NCBI GenBank assembly: GCA_037962975.1
Contig: CM075673.1
Span: forward strand, 19,576,001-19,640,000
Origin: Clitoria ternatea
Taxonomy: Eukaryota; Streptophyta; Magnoliopsida; Fabales; Fabaceae
Direction of reading: 5' to 3'
DNA length: 64,000 bases
A program made the position numbers and the translations under genes. Positions within the stretch are counted from its first letter, which is position 1; every line of letters starts with the position of its first letter. Under the pieces are notes generated by a model. The model ran no database searches, was not told the DNA's origin, and saw only the letters and a program-made list of their open reading frames with translations. Positions 10,308 to 21,445 of this stretch are shown in pieces.

Positions 10308-11468
10308 TCAAGATTGTTTTGGAATCCATACCTTTCTCATGCTCTTTTGACAAGATTTCTTAACAAAGCAATTTGAAGATATATGACCATATATTCCATA
10401 ATAGAAACATGTTATATCCAAAGAATAAGTCAAAGTAGAATTGTAATGGTTCCTATTATGTTCTTTCCTTTTAAAACAATTTGACATAGAGTCCTCTTTT
10501 CTTTCATGGTTTGTGCATCTTAGAGAGGATTTGGATTTTTCTTTGTATGATGTACAATGGTTCTTGTAATGACCTATTTTTCTTCTATCAAGTGTATGCC
10601 TTTGATCTTTAATAGGTGCACTTAGATTCTTTTGACTACTTGTAAGCTTGCTAAGTGCTTCTTTTAGTTCTTTATTCTCATTTTCAAGAAGCATACATTT
10701 ATCAATAAGCATACAATCCTCATAATTATCATTACAAGTCCTAGGAGATACATTTGAAGCTATTAACTCATCATTTTGAACTCTAAGATTTTCTTTTTCT
10801 ATATGAACATCATGCAATTCTTTTTCAAGAGTCAAAATGGTTTGTTTTGAGCATGCATATTTCTTTGATATCAAGACAAATTTTTCATGCAACTCTTCAA
10901 AAGCTTCTAACAATTCATCTTTATCAATTTCATCATCATTATCATCACTAGAAGCATTTAAAGAGCATACCTCGTCATCTTGGGAGAGCTTTGTCATTAG
11001 GCATGCAAGTTCTTCTTCCGATTCATTGATCTCTTCTTCCGGACTTATTTTGAATTCTTCATGTTTGCTAGAAAGAGTACTAATTCTTGCATCTTGATCA
11101 TCATTAGTATTTCCATATATTGTTTCAAGAGTTTCCCATATTTCTTTAGCATTGTTACAAGCAATAACTCTAGAAACATCATTAGGTTCTAATGCTAATG
11201 TGATAAGAATTTTAGCTCTAAGATTAAATTGTACCTTCCTTTCTTCTTCCATAGTCCACAAGTTCATGGGCTTCATACATTCTATATTATTGACAATATG
11301 CATAGGAATGAAAGGACCAAATTGAATAGCATTCCATACCTTGAGGTCATAGGATTGGATAAAGATTTTCATCCTTTCTTTCCAAATAGCATAGTCTTTG
11401 CCATTGAAGATTGAAGGTCTACTTATTGTGCCATTTTGTGGAAATGCATCATAAGAGGTAGAGGCCAT
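10308..11468 (-). CDS. Sirevirus-type copia Gag, shortened (copy 1)
   Basis: The 386-residue product starts at the ATG at 11468, 42 nt inside the primer-binding site, the normal place for copia Gag. Residues 1-150 carry the plant copia Gag N-terminus (RPSIFNGKDYAIWKERMKIF, then WETLETIYG), the UBN2-type domain that helps form virus-like particles. The run from about residue 130 passes quickly into an acidic ESEEELACLMTKLSQDDE block, so the middle of the domain appears deleted. Residues 180-280 look like coiled coil (FEELHEKFVLISKKYA, LENENKELKEALSKL). The C-terminus holds zinc-knuckle remnants; in CFYYGIYGHISSNC the second cysteine is replaced by tyrosine, so metal binding should be impaired. 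The frame is open and near-identical to the copy at 16722, but no pol follows. Confidence 0.85.
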   Translation of the reverse strand: MASTSYDAFPQNGTISRPSIFNGKDYAIWKERMKIFIQSYDLKVWNAIQFGPFIPMHIVNNIECMKPMNLWTMEEERKVQFNLRAKILITLALEPNDVSRVIACNNAKEIWETLETIYGNTNDDQDARISTLSSKHEEFKISPEEEINESEEELACLMTKLSQDDEVCSLNASSDDNDDEIDKDELLEAFEELHEKFVLISKKYACSKQTILTLEKELHDVHIEKENLRVQNDELIASNVSPRTCNDNYEDCMLIDKCMLLENENKELKEALSKLTSSQKNLSAPIKDQRHTLDRRKIGHYKNHCTSYKEKSKSSLRCTNHERKEDSMSNCFKRKEHNRNHYNSTLTYSLDITCFYYGIYGHISSNCFVKKSCQKSMRKVWIPKQS

Positions 11469-11509
11469 CTTGATCTCCTGCAGCTGTTAAGCCTTGTGGC
11501 AAGAGTCAA

Positions 11510-11521
11510 GCTCTGATACCA
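11510..11521 (-). other. Primer-binding site, initiator tRNA-Met (copy 1)
   Basis: The minus strand reads TGGTATCAGAGC two bases after the LTR end. It is complementary to the 3' end of plant initiator tRNA-Met, the standard copia primer, and fixes the element as minus-strand. Confidence 0.92.
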
Positions 11522-12617
11522 CTTGTTAGCCAAGGCCTCAACACTCAAGAGGGGGGTGAATTGAGTGTTTCAGATTTTCGCGCGGAATCCCCTTGGAAAT
11601 GGTTAGTAATATACAAATGATGCAATGATGAAGAGACAACAACTTTTATGCACATATCACACTATGACACACTTGATATGCAATGACAATATTTAGCTTT
11701 AAGTGTGATAAACAAGGTAAGTTATTGGTTTAAACAATTTATCAAACAGTTGGAGTGCACAAATTTATTTGTCAATAATGTGATGTTTCCTATAAAGATT
11801 CAGCTCATTCAAGTTATCAAACACCTTGTGAATGTGAGAAGTAATAGCAATCAAGTAAGTATCACACAAGACTTAATAGGAAACAATGTATTAGATATTT
11901 GGTAAGTTATAGTAATTTCCAGTTTTGAAGAACTTCACCAAATATTGATTCAAGCAAATTATCAAACACTTTGCATGCAGAGTTAGTTTTCTACTTGAAC
12001 AACAACTTTGATTCACACATTCAGCTCAAGCATTTCAACAAACAGTTTATATGCGCAGTTGTATAAAGAGTTCAAGGTAGAGAGAAATGCAAACCAATTT
12101 AACGAGTTCCACCAACCCGGTGTACGTCTCGCCTTCAAGAAACCCACTTGAAGGATTCCACTATTGAAGATTTGAGATACAAGCTTTGAGCGATTGCAGC
12201 TTCCTAGTGTCCCACACTCAAGAACTCAATCCTCACAAGCAAAGGGCAACCCACCCAATCTCACAATCTCTCAATACCCAAAGGTTGAACCCCAACCTTT
12301 GTGACCACTCAACCTAGAGTGAACAACCACTCAACCTAGAGTGAATACCTTGTGTTTGGTGTTGTGTTTACAATCAATACACTCTCTCAATAGAGTAGAT
12401 ACACAAATGAAAGCTCTCACAAATTCTAACTCTCAACAAGAGAGGATATGCAAATTGAAACTCACAATCTAACAACTCTTAAAGCAATACGCAAGTTTAG
12501 AAACAAGAGTTGCAGAATATACAAGAGAAATGAAATAAGAAGACCTCTAGAAGAAGAATGTTGATTGCCTTATGTTTTACCTTGGTCTCTATCTTCTCTT
12601 GCTTGAATCCATGCTTC

Positions 12618-12624
12618 ATTTATA
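12618..12624 (-). promoter_or_regulatory. TATA box of copia LTR 2
   Basis: Same GGCTATAAATG context on the minus strand as in LTR 1. In the central LTR it could drive transcription of the left-hand unit. Confidence 0.7.
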
Positions 12625-12752
12625 GCCATTTTTAGGGTTTCCAGCCGTTGCACATTGTCTCCAACGGTTACCTTAGCATGGGCATAAAGTGGGAGTGAAG
12701 AAATGAGCTGGAGTTCCACTTAAAAGCATTTTCCCACGTTCTGACACTATGG

Positions 12753-13217
12753 TAATCGATTATCCTTCGAGCTGTAATCGATTAGCTTTTGAAATCTTCA
12801 GTATTATGCAGCAGGTAATCGATTAGCATTTGTATTGTAATCGATTATCTTAGAAATAGAACCATTCTAATCGATTATTCCTTGCCTTGTAATCGATTAG
12901 GATTGATACCTGATGCTCTTAATTTGTGTCTCGCAGCATGGTAATCAATTAGGACTTCATGTAATCGATTACTTTAATTCCAGTGGCTTCCTAATCGATT
13001 GTGTGGCTTCCATAATCGATTAGCCATCATACCTGATGCATTTAGTCCCATTTCTAATTGTTGTAATCGATTAGTCTCAAGTGCATAATCGATTACCTTA
13101 ATTCCAGTGAGTACCTAATCGATTGTTTAGCTTCCATAATCGATTAGCATCTGTTCCTGATGCATTTAGTCTATTTTCGCAGCATCCTAATCGATTAGCA
13201 TGTCTTGCAATCGATTA
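12753..13217. repeat. TAATCGATTA palindrome array in LTR 2
   Basis: Sixteen palindromes or variants at the same spacing as in LTR 1, including the TAATCAATTA variant near 12951 shared with LTR 1. Confidence 0.9.
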
Positions 13218-13371
13218 CTTTAATTCTTTGTGAGGCATCTTCATCTTTTTATTCTTGGCCATTGTCTTTGTGCTTGAACCTTCTTGTTTCTGAACCTTTG
13301 TTATTCCATCATCATCATGAATACTTTGTCATTCATCAAAACTACTTTGCATACTTACATATGCAACTTCA

Positions 13372-13385
13372 TTCTCCCCCTTTTT
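13372..13385 (-). other. Polypurine tract of internal copy 2
   Basis: AAAAAGGGGGAGAA on the minus strand directly before the central LTR, identical to copy 1. Confidence 0.88.
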
Positions 13386-16300
13386 GATGATGACAATTAA
13401 TGTTCCATATGGTTTGTATTCATGTGTTGCAAATCCATCATATTGGCTTCATGGTAATATCCTTTCTTCCTTTAGGAGGCTTTGCCTTAGTCTTCACATT
13501 TGTCATTATCAAAACCTGTTTCAACATTTAAACACATTCTCCCCCTTTTTGATGATGACAACCAATGTTCATCTCGTGGGGTGTTAGTTTCACAGAATAA
13601 TGACAATCAATGGTTATATGTATTCTCCCCCTATATGATGTAATGAATGCTAGTTAAGTTCATTGTTTAAGTGTTATTCTCCCCCTTAATCTTATAACTT
13701 ATGCCAACTATTTTAAACATATAAAATGATGGAAGCATGATATCTCTCCCCCTTTTTAGCATAAATGGATCCTTCCACTAATCTCTCCCCCTTTGGCATC
13801 ATCAAAAAGATTATCACCTTAATATATTCTATGCCATCAACATATAAACTCATGTATTTGAATAAGAGAGATTAAGCAAGTATTTCATATGGATTTCAAA
13901 TCAAAGCTTAAAGCATGATCAATGATATATACCATTTTATTGCATCTAGAGTCAATAAGCAATCACATAATTTATTCATCAAGTAAGCATGCGATAGATT
14001 GCTAACTTATTCTAATCATGTAGTGAGTATCATTTTCAAAAACGTCACATGATTCTTTTATATATCATTTCAAGTAAGCACATAGTTTTCTCCTATTTTG
14101 GCATCATCAAATGCACGAGAATAATTTTCCAAGTGAACATATAGGAGAATAGAGGTAACATTGTAAGCATAAGTGCCATGAGTATAGTCATAAAGAGGTG
14201 AAATCAAGGATAATCATTCATATGTATGCTCCCCCTTACTATTGTAATTGATACCACTTGTAAAAAATGTACCACTAATTAGTGTGTGAAAGTGTGATAC
14301 TAATTTGATCAAGTCTAATACCACTTGTGAGTCATTTCAGTCAAGTCTGATACCATTTGTTTACTTGTTAAGCATATGATCTCCTCTTTAATAGATACCA
14401 TTGTTGAAATAATAGATACTATAATATGAATAAATACCACTCAAAGGTTAGATACCATTGCATATAACAATCCACTTGTTAATCATTTCATTAATATGGC
14501 TTGATGCATTTCTAGGTATCAGAGCAGTAATATAGAAGGATTTTCAACAATGTATGCTTATATCTAGGTATCAGAGCAGGGATGAAGTGATATATGTAGC
14601 TTGTGAAATTCGTTATTCATACCACTTGTTAATATGATTTGAATAATTCACAGAGCATGATGGTAGAGTAAGGATTCAATCATACCTTGGTATTTTGCAA
14701 GTTTTATACCCTTTTTCACATCCTTGTGTGGCATTTTGTTGTTTCCATGTTATATTCCTTGAATAATTCTTTGTTCGCCCAGTATGGTAGTTTGATTTGC
14801 CATTTTGAGTCATCCTACATAACCTTAACAAACTCTTTGCAAAGCATTTTGTTAGTAGCATTGAGTCCACAAGAGTTTGTACCAATTTTGGGTCTTTGAT
14901 GCAATATTGTTTTGGAAAGAGAGTTTTCTAAAAAAGATTTGCTCAATTTTTCATACCACTTGATAAAGAGATAACATATCATCAATAGATATCACTTGTT
15001 AAAAAGAGATGTTATAAAATTCCCCCTTAATCATGTAATTTAACAAGGATAAATATAGATGTTGATACCACTTTATTAATGTAATTTCACTTATGTCTAG
15101 GTATCAAAGCAAAGATGGAATGATTAATACAACTTGTTGGCTTACTCATGCAAACATATGCTAATAATATATATTCTTATGTTATATATAAGTCTAGTCA
15201 ATCATTTACCTAGGGCATATATGGCATTTATCAAATATGTAGGAGAAAGCATTTTGCATAGATAATTAGTAACATATAGAGACAAGTCACAAAAACATTT
15301 CATGATCATAATGTGGCTGCAAGTCATATATTCATTGTCATGTATGTCATACCACTTATTATCTTGATGTCATGTATGATACCACTTGATTGACTTGCCA
15401 ATTTAAGCTCTTGATATCAATTAATGAAAGTTAGGCATTTACCACAAGATTGTTATTATTCAAGCATACATCATTCTTCATAAAGTAGTTCAAAAATTCT
15501 TTTCAATCTTAATGATGTAATACTTTCGAATTTCTTTTCACAATCAAGATCATGCATCATCCAACATACGACATAGATAAGAATTATAGAGTGAATCAAG
15601 ATGGATATCACTTGCCCAAGCATGGTATTTGATCATGGCATGCATTATCACTTATCATATCATGCATTGTTTCTTAACATATCATCATGTTCATGCTTAT
15701 GATGTTACAATCATGAAGTTAAGGTCTAGGCAATCACTTGTTGTAACATACATGCTTTATCTCTAGGAATATAATTGCATAGATTGTCAAAGCATAGATA
15801 CCACTTGTACACGCAATATGTGTATTCATTATCAAGGCATAGTGACAAGCACATAATCAAGATTATGTCCTCATAATCTCTTCCTCTTACTAATTCAATT
15901 CATATCATTGTTAAAGGAAGATGTTTGTTATTTAGATACCACTAGTTAAACAACATATAAATGATACATCATCAAGAACTCATATTCAATCAAAAATTCA
16001 TGCATCATTAAGAATCAAAACAATAACCAAGAATTCATGATATATTATCAAGAGTTCATGTATCATCAAGGGTTTAAATATTATCAAAGATTCATACATG
16101 TTTGTGCATAATCATCTTTAATCTCAAGATTGTTCATGTACCATGTTATTCAAACAATCATTCATTAAACTCATCATCAATCATTACTAATCATTAATCA
16201 TCATGTATAAGCACTGTTGATCCTTAGGTTTTCATGAGGTTAAGGGGTTCTAAGATTATTCATTCATTCATCTCAAAACATAACACCTTTCATGCTTAAA

Positions 16301-16721
16301 CTTGCATATCAAATCAAGGTTAGATATTCACATATCAAGATTCATGAGCATTCGTATAAATTGTGTGATGAGTATTCATACCTTTTGGTTGTATCACCTT
16401 TAGTGTTTGTCCATTGAATTTTGTCTTGGTGCAATCCAATTTGTGTGAGTTTCATTGAAGTTTCTTTCTCATCTCTTTGTTTGAAGGGTATTTATAAAAA
16501 CTTCAACTTCCTTCTAGATGTATGATGAGACATCATAATCTTGGCTTGCTTTATTCTTCTCCTTTGTCTTTTGGAATGGAGATTGAGATACTTGATATCT
16601 TCTTAGGCCATGAGATTTGGTCATCCATCAATGAGAAGTTGTTGCTTTGAAGTTTACCTACAAGATTTCAAAATTTAAGGTACCCTTTGAGATTTGGGTC
16701 CTTCCTTGTTAGTTTGGGATT
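13386..16721 (-). other. Non-coding internal region, copy 2
   Basis: Near-identical to 6972-10307, with the same scattered PPT-like and GATACCACTTG-type repeats and no pol. Differences I noticed are single bases, for example near 13707, 14089, 14652, 14677 and 16363. Confidence 0.75.
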
Positions 16722-17882
16722 TCAAGATTGTTTTGGAATCCATACCTTTCTCATGCTCTTTTGACAAGATTTCTTAACAAAGCAATTTGAAGATATATGA
16801 CCATATATTCCATAATAGAAACATGTTATATCCAAAGAATAAGTCAAAGTAGAATTGTAATGGTTCCTATTATGTTCTTTCCTTTTAAAACAATTTGACA
16901 TAGAGTCCTCTTTTCTTTCATGGTTTGTGCATCTTAGAGAGGATTTGGATTTTTCTTTGTATGATGTACAATGGTTCTTGTAATGACCTATTTTTCTTCT
17001 ATCAAGTGTATGCCTTTGATCTTTAATAGGTGCACTTAGATTCTTTTGACTACTTGTAAGCTTGCTAAGTGCTTCTTTTAGTTCTTTATTCTCATTTTCA
17101 AGAAGCATACATTTATCAATAAGCATACAATCCTCATAATTATCATTACAAGTCCTAGGAGATACATTTGAAGCTATTAACTCATCATTTTGAACTCTAA
17201 GATTTTCTTTTTCTATATGAACATCATGCAATTCTTTTTCAAGAGTCAAAATGGTTTGTTTTGAGCATGCATATTTCTTTGATATCAAGACAAATTTTTC
17301 ATGCAACTCTTCAAAAGCTTCTAACAATTCATCTTTATCAATTTCATCATCATTATCATCACTAGAAGCATTTAAAGAGCATACCTCGTCATCTTGGGAG
17401 AGCTTTGTCATTAGGCATGCAAGTTCTTCTTCCGATTCATTGATCTCTTCTTCCGGACTTATTTTGAATTCTTCATGTTTGCTAGAAAGAGTACTAATTC
17501 TTGCATCTTGATCATCATTAGTATTTCCATATATTGTTTCAAGAGTTTCCCATATTTCTTTAGCATTGTTACAAGCAATAACTCTAGAAACATCATTAGG
17601 TTCTAATGCTAATGTGATAAGAATTTTAGCTCTAAGATTAAATTGTACCTTCCTTTCTTCTTCCATAGTCCACAAGTTCATGGGCTTCATACATTCTATA
17701 TTATTGACAATATGCATAGGAATGAAAGGACCAAATTGAATAGCATTCCATACCTTGAGGTCATAGGATTGGATAAAGATTTTCATCCTTTCTTTCCAAA
17801 TAGCATAGTCTTTGCCATTGAAGATTGAAGGTCTACTTATTGTGCCATTTTGTGGAAATGCATCATAAGAGGTAGAGGCCAT
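16722..17882 (-). CDS. Sirevirus-type copia Gag, shortened (copy 2)
   Basis: The predicted 386-residue protein is identical to copy 1, including the missing middle of the Gag domain and the Cys-to-Tyr change in the C-terminal zinc knuckle. Because both copies share these defects, they arose before the tandem duplication and probably typify the family. It lies 42 nt downstream of its primer site and next to the high-coordinate LTR, the true 5' LTR of the array, so this copy is the first to be transcribed. Confidence 0.85.
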   Translation of the reverse strand: MASTSYDAFPQNGTISRPSIFNGKDYAIWKERMKIFIQSYDLKVWNAIQFGPFIPMHIVNNIECMKPMNLWTMEEERKVQFNLRAKILITLALEPNDVSRVIACNNAKEIWETLETIYGNTNDDQDARISTLSSKHEEFKISPEEEINESEEELACLMTKLSQDDEVCSLNASSDDNDDEIDKDELLEAFEELHEKFVLISKKYACSKQTILTLEKELHDVHIEKENLRVQNDELIASNVSPRTCNDNYEDCMLIDKCMLLENENKELKEALSKLTSSQKNLSAPIKDQRHTLDRRKIGHYKNHCTSYKEKSKSSLRCTNHERKEDSMSNCFKRKEHNRNHYNSTLTYSLDITCFYYGIYGHISSNCFVKKSCQKSMRKVWIPKQS

Positions 17883-17923
17883 CTTGATCTCCTGCAGCTG
17901 TTAAGCCTTGTGGCAAGAGTCAA

Positions 17924-17935
17924 GCTCTGATACCA
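17924..17935 (-). other. Primer-binding site, initiator tRNA-Met (copy 2)
   Basis: TGGTATCAGAGC on the minus strand, two bases inside the 5' LTR. Confidence 0.92.
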
Positions 17936-19031
17936 CTTGTTAGCCAAGGCCTCAACACTCAAGAGGGGGGTGAATTGAGTGTTTCAGATTTTCGCGCGGA
18001 ATCCCCTTGGAAATGGTTAGTAATATACAAATGATGCAATGATGAAGAGACAACAACTTTTATGCACATATCACACTATGACACACTTGATATGCAATGA
18101 CAATATTTAGCTTTAAGTGTGATAAACAAGGTAAGTTATTGGTTTAAACAATTTATCAAACAGTTGGAGTGCACAAATTTATTTGTCAATAATGTGATGT
18201 TTCCTATAAAGATTCAGCTCATTCAAGTTATCAAACACCTTGTGAATGTGAGAAGTAATAGCAATCAAGTAAGTATCACACAAGACTTAATAGGAAACAA
18301 TGTATTAGATATTTGGTAAGTTATAGTAATTTCCAGTTTTGAAGAACTTCACCAAATATTGATTCAAGCAAATTATCAAACACTTTGCATGCAGAGTTAG
18401 TTTTCTACTTGAACAACAACTTTGATTCACACATTCAGCTCAAGCATTTCAACAAACAGTTTATATACGCAGTTGTATAAAGAGTTCAAGGTAGAGAGAA
18501 ATGCAAACCAATTTAACGAGTTCCACCAACCCGGTGTACGTCTCACCTTCAAGCAACCCACTTGAAGGATTCCACTATTGAAGATTTGAGATACAAGCTT
18601 TGAGCGATTGCAGCTTCCTAGTGTCCCACACTCAAGAACTCAATCCTCACAAGCAAAGGGCAACCCACCCAATCTCACAATCTCTCAATACCCAAAGGTT
18701 GAACCCCAACCTTTGTGACCACTCAACCTAGAGTGAACAACCACTCAACCTAGAGTGAATACCTTGTGTTTGGTGTTGTGTTTACAATCAATACACTCTC
18801 TCAATAGAGTAGATACACAAATGAAAGCTCTCACAAATTCTAACTCTCAACAAGAGAGGATATGCAAATTGAAACTCACAATCTAACAACTCTTAAAGCA
18901 ATACGCAAGTTTAGAAACAAGAGTTGCAGAATATACAAGAGAAATGAAATAAGAAGACCTCTAGAAGAAGAATGTTGATTGCCTTATGTTTTACCTTGGT
19001 CTCTATCTTCTCTTGCTTGAATCCATGCTTC

Positions 19032-19038
19032 ATTTATA
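19032..19038 (-). promoter_or_regulatory. TATA box of copia LTR 3 (main promoter)
   Basis: GGCTATAAATG on the minus strand. As the LTR at the 5' end of the array this is the promoter expected to produce a genomic transcript. Confidence 0.7.
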
Positions 19039-19166
19039 GCCATTTTTAGGGTTTCCAGCCGTTGCACATTGTCTCCAACGGTTACCTTAGCATGGGCATA
19101 AAGTGGGAGTGAAGAAATGAGCTGGAGTTCCACTTAAAAGCATTTTCCCACGTTCTGACACTATGG

Positions 19167-19631
19167 TAATCGATTATCCTTCGAGCTGTAATCGATTAGC
19201 TTTTGAAATCTTCAGTATTATGCAGCAGGTAATCGATTAGCATTTGTATTGTAATCGATTATCTTAGAAATAGAACCATTCTAATCGATTATTCCTTGCC
19301 TTGTAATCGATTAGGATTGATACCTGATGCTCTTAATTTGTGTCTCGCAGCATGGTAATCGATTAGGACTTCATGTAATCGATTACTTTAATTCCAGTGG
19401 CTTCCTAATCGATTGTGTGGCTTCTATAATCGATTAGCCATCATACCTGATGCATTTAGTTCCATTTCTAATTGTTGTAATCGATTAGTCTCAAGTGCAT
19501 AATCGATTACCTTAACTCCAGTGAGTACCTAATCGATTGTTTAGCTTCCATAATCGATTAGCATCTGTTCCTGATGCATTTAGTCTGTTTTCGCAGCATC
19601 CTAATCGATTAGCATGTCTTGCAATCGATTA
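19167..19631. repeat. TAATCGATTA palindrome array in LTR 3
   Basis: Sixteen palindromes or variants, as in the other LTRs. The seventh is a perfect palindrome here. Confidence 0.9.
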
Positions 19632-19785
19632 CTTTAATTCTTTGTGAGGCATCTTCATCTTTTTATTCTTGGCCATTGTCTTTGTGCTTGAACCTTCTTG
19701 TTTCTGAACCTTTGTCATTCCATCATCATCATGAATACTTTGTCATTCATCAAAACTACTTTGCATACTTACATATGCAACTTCA

Positions 19786-19790
19786 ATGTT
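19786..19790. repeat. Target-site duplication ATGTT (right)
   Basis: Exact copy of 5110-5114. Both copies fall within the Athila integrase frame. Confidence 0.92.
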
Positions 19791-20530
19791 CTAACTCCAC
19801 AGGAAGATGGCAAGCCTTACCATATACCAACTGATAAGGAGACATGCCAATTAGAGTTTTAAATGCTGTCCTATAGGCCCACAATGCATCATCTAATTTC
19901 ACATACCAATCCTTCCTAGACTTCCCTACCACTTTCTCTAATATTCTCTTAATTTCTCTATTAGACAGCTCAACTTGTCCACAAGTTTCTAGATGATATG
20001 GAGTAGATACCTTATGCAATACCTCATAGTGTCTCAGGGCTTTTTCCATGATTTTATTGCAGAAATGTGACCCTCCATCACTAATGATGACTCTAGCAAC
20101 TCCAAATTTAGAGAAAATATTCTTCTTTATAAACCTAAGCACCACATGTGCATCATTGGTTCTGGTAGGGATTGCCTCCACCCACTTGGAGACATAATCC
20201 ATAGCAACAAGAATATACTCATTGGAGCATGACTTTGGGAAAGGTCCCATGAAGTCAATGCCCCAAACATCAAATAACTCCACAACTAAAATATTTGTCA
20301 AAGGTAGGCCAGCTTTAGCAGAAAGATTTCTACTTCTTTGACACTTATCACACCTTTGCCATATACTCTAGCATCCTAAAAAATTGTTGGCCAATAAAAG
20401 CCACATTGTAACATTTTTGCTGCTGTTCTGGAGGCACCATGGTGTCCTCCATAATAGGAGTCATGGCAATACCATAAGAGTCTTTCCTGCTTAGATTCAG
20501 GCACACATCTCCTGATAATTTCATCTACTC
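19786..20530 (-). pseudogene. Athila-type integrase, zinc-binding and catalytic core
   Basis: The open stretch 20301-19786 encodes the DDE core: the first Asp in VWGIDFMGPFP, the second in IISDGGSHF, and the Glu in CGQVELSNREIKRILEK, followed by WAYRTAFKTLIGMSPYQLVYG. All three catalytic positions are present. Upstream, 20530-20305 holds remnants of the HHCC zinc-binding region (HHGASRTAAKMLQ, then FYWP) broken by stops. The gene is cut at 19786 by the copia insertion and continues at 5114. The integrase would have joined element DNA to the chromosome; this copy is dead twice over, through internal stops and through the insertion. Confidence 0.88.
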
Positions 20531-21406
20531 CTATCTTATAGAGAAATAGATCATCCCATAGAAAAGTTTTAATGTCATGAAAGAATTTTTCTTCATTTGG
20601 GATGTTAACCCTTCAGGTACCACAGAGGCACTTTTAAAGTTAGCCATATCAGCATACCATGGCCCTGTGATAATTGCCATCAGCCTCTCATCTGGGAATT
20701 CCTCTTTAATCAAGATAGAATCAGATTCACCCTCCAGATGAGAGAGTTGATTAGTAACTAAATTCTCTACTCCCTTTTTATCTCTTATTTCCAAATCAAA
20801 CTCTTGGAGTAAAAGAACCTACCTGATCAATCTTGGCTTTGATTCTTTTTTAGCTAGCAAGTACTTGATTACTAAATGATCTGTATACATAATGACCTTA
20901 GCACCAATCAAGTAAGCTCTGAATTTATCAAATGCATACACCACAACAAGCATTTCTTTTTCAATAGTGGTGTAATTTATTTAATTCTCATTTAACACTT
21001 TACTAGCATAATAGATCACATGTGTTAATTTTTCTTTCTTTTGTCCTAGTACAACTCCTATAGCAAAGTCACTTGCATCACACATTAGTTTAAATGGTAA
21101 AGACCAATCAGGTGCTGCAAGGATTAGAGCTGTTACTAATCTTTGTTCCAGATTTTCAAAAGCTTTGACACATTTTTCATCAAAAATAAAAGCATGATCT
21201 TTCACAAGTAAATCAATCAAAGGCTTAGCTATTTTTGAAAAATCTTTTATAAATCTCCTATAGAAGCCAACACATCCTAAGAAACTCCTTACTCCTTTCA
21301 CATTGATTGGAGGAGGAAGTTTTTCAATGATATCTATCTTGGCTCTATCTACTTGAATGCCCTCAGTAGAGATTTTGTGGCCAAGGACTATCCCTCCTCT
21401 AACCAT
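20531..21406 (-). pseudogene. Athila-type reverse transcriptase connection and RNase H
   Basis: The open stretch 21406-20981 carries the end of the RT domain (GHKISTEGIQVDRAKIDII, RSFLGCVGFYRRFIKDFSKIAKPL) and the start of RNase H (LMCDASDFAIGVVLGQ). The next part (20980-20795) reads TTIEKEMLVVVYAFDKFR and YTDHLVIKYLL but contains stops. The stretch 20794-20531 continues EIRDKKGVENLVTNQLSHLE, the typical end of gypsy RNase H. The order is normal for gypsy Pol. Several stops make it inactive. Confidence 0.85.
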
Positions 21407-21445
21407 AAAATGACACTTTTCCCAGTTAAGGACAAGATTAGTCTC

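Larger units (their letters stand above)
11524..13371 (-). repeat. Copia LTR 2 (central LTR, 1848 bp, recombinant)
   Basis: This LTR is shared by the two internal units. Up to about 12487 it carries the LTR 3 state at four sites where LTR 1 differs (the GTTAG insertion, GACAAC, CACATATC, ATACGC). From about 12950 on it carries the LTR 1 state at four sites where LTR 3 differs. Its own private changes include CAAGAAACC near 12137, AGTCTATTT near 13168 and TTATTCC near 13300. The left-LTR3, right-LTR1 pattern is that expected of unequal crossing over between the two LTRs of one element. Confidence 0.9.
5115..19785 (-). mobile_element. Tandem Sirevirus-type Ty1/copia element (LTR-internal-LTR-internal-LTR), non-autonomous
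   Basis: Three near-identical LTRs (5115-6957, 11524-13371, 17938-19785) enclose two near-identical 4566-bp internal regions. The period is 6414 bp, or 6409 bp before a 5-bp gap in the first LTR. Minus orientation is fixed by an initiator-tRNA-Met primer site (TGGTATCAGAGC) beside the high-coordinate LTR, a polypurine tract (AAAAAGGGGGAGAA) beside the low-coordinate LTR, and a minus-strand gag. Multiple polypurine tracts and palindromic LTR repeats are known features of the Sirevirus lineage. No protease, integrase or reverse transcriptase is present, so the element must have moved with enzymes from a relative. I noticed only about six substitutions between the two internal regions, so the array is recent. 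Confidence 0.93.
17938..19785 (-). repeat. Copia LTR 3 (5' LTR of the array, 1848 bp)
   Basis: It has the same TG...CA ends and is followed at once by the ATGTT duplication. Private states relative to the other two include ATATACGC near 18476, CTCACC near 18544, a perfect TAATCGATTA near 19356, CTTCTATAATC near 19424, TAGTTCC near 19460 and AACTCC near 19515. Confidence 0.93.

Noticed and set aside
10837..11097. 86-residue plus-strand frame repeated at 17251
   Set aside because: It is the antisense shadow of the Gag acidic/serine-rich coding segment.
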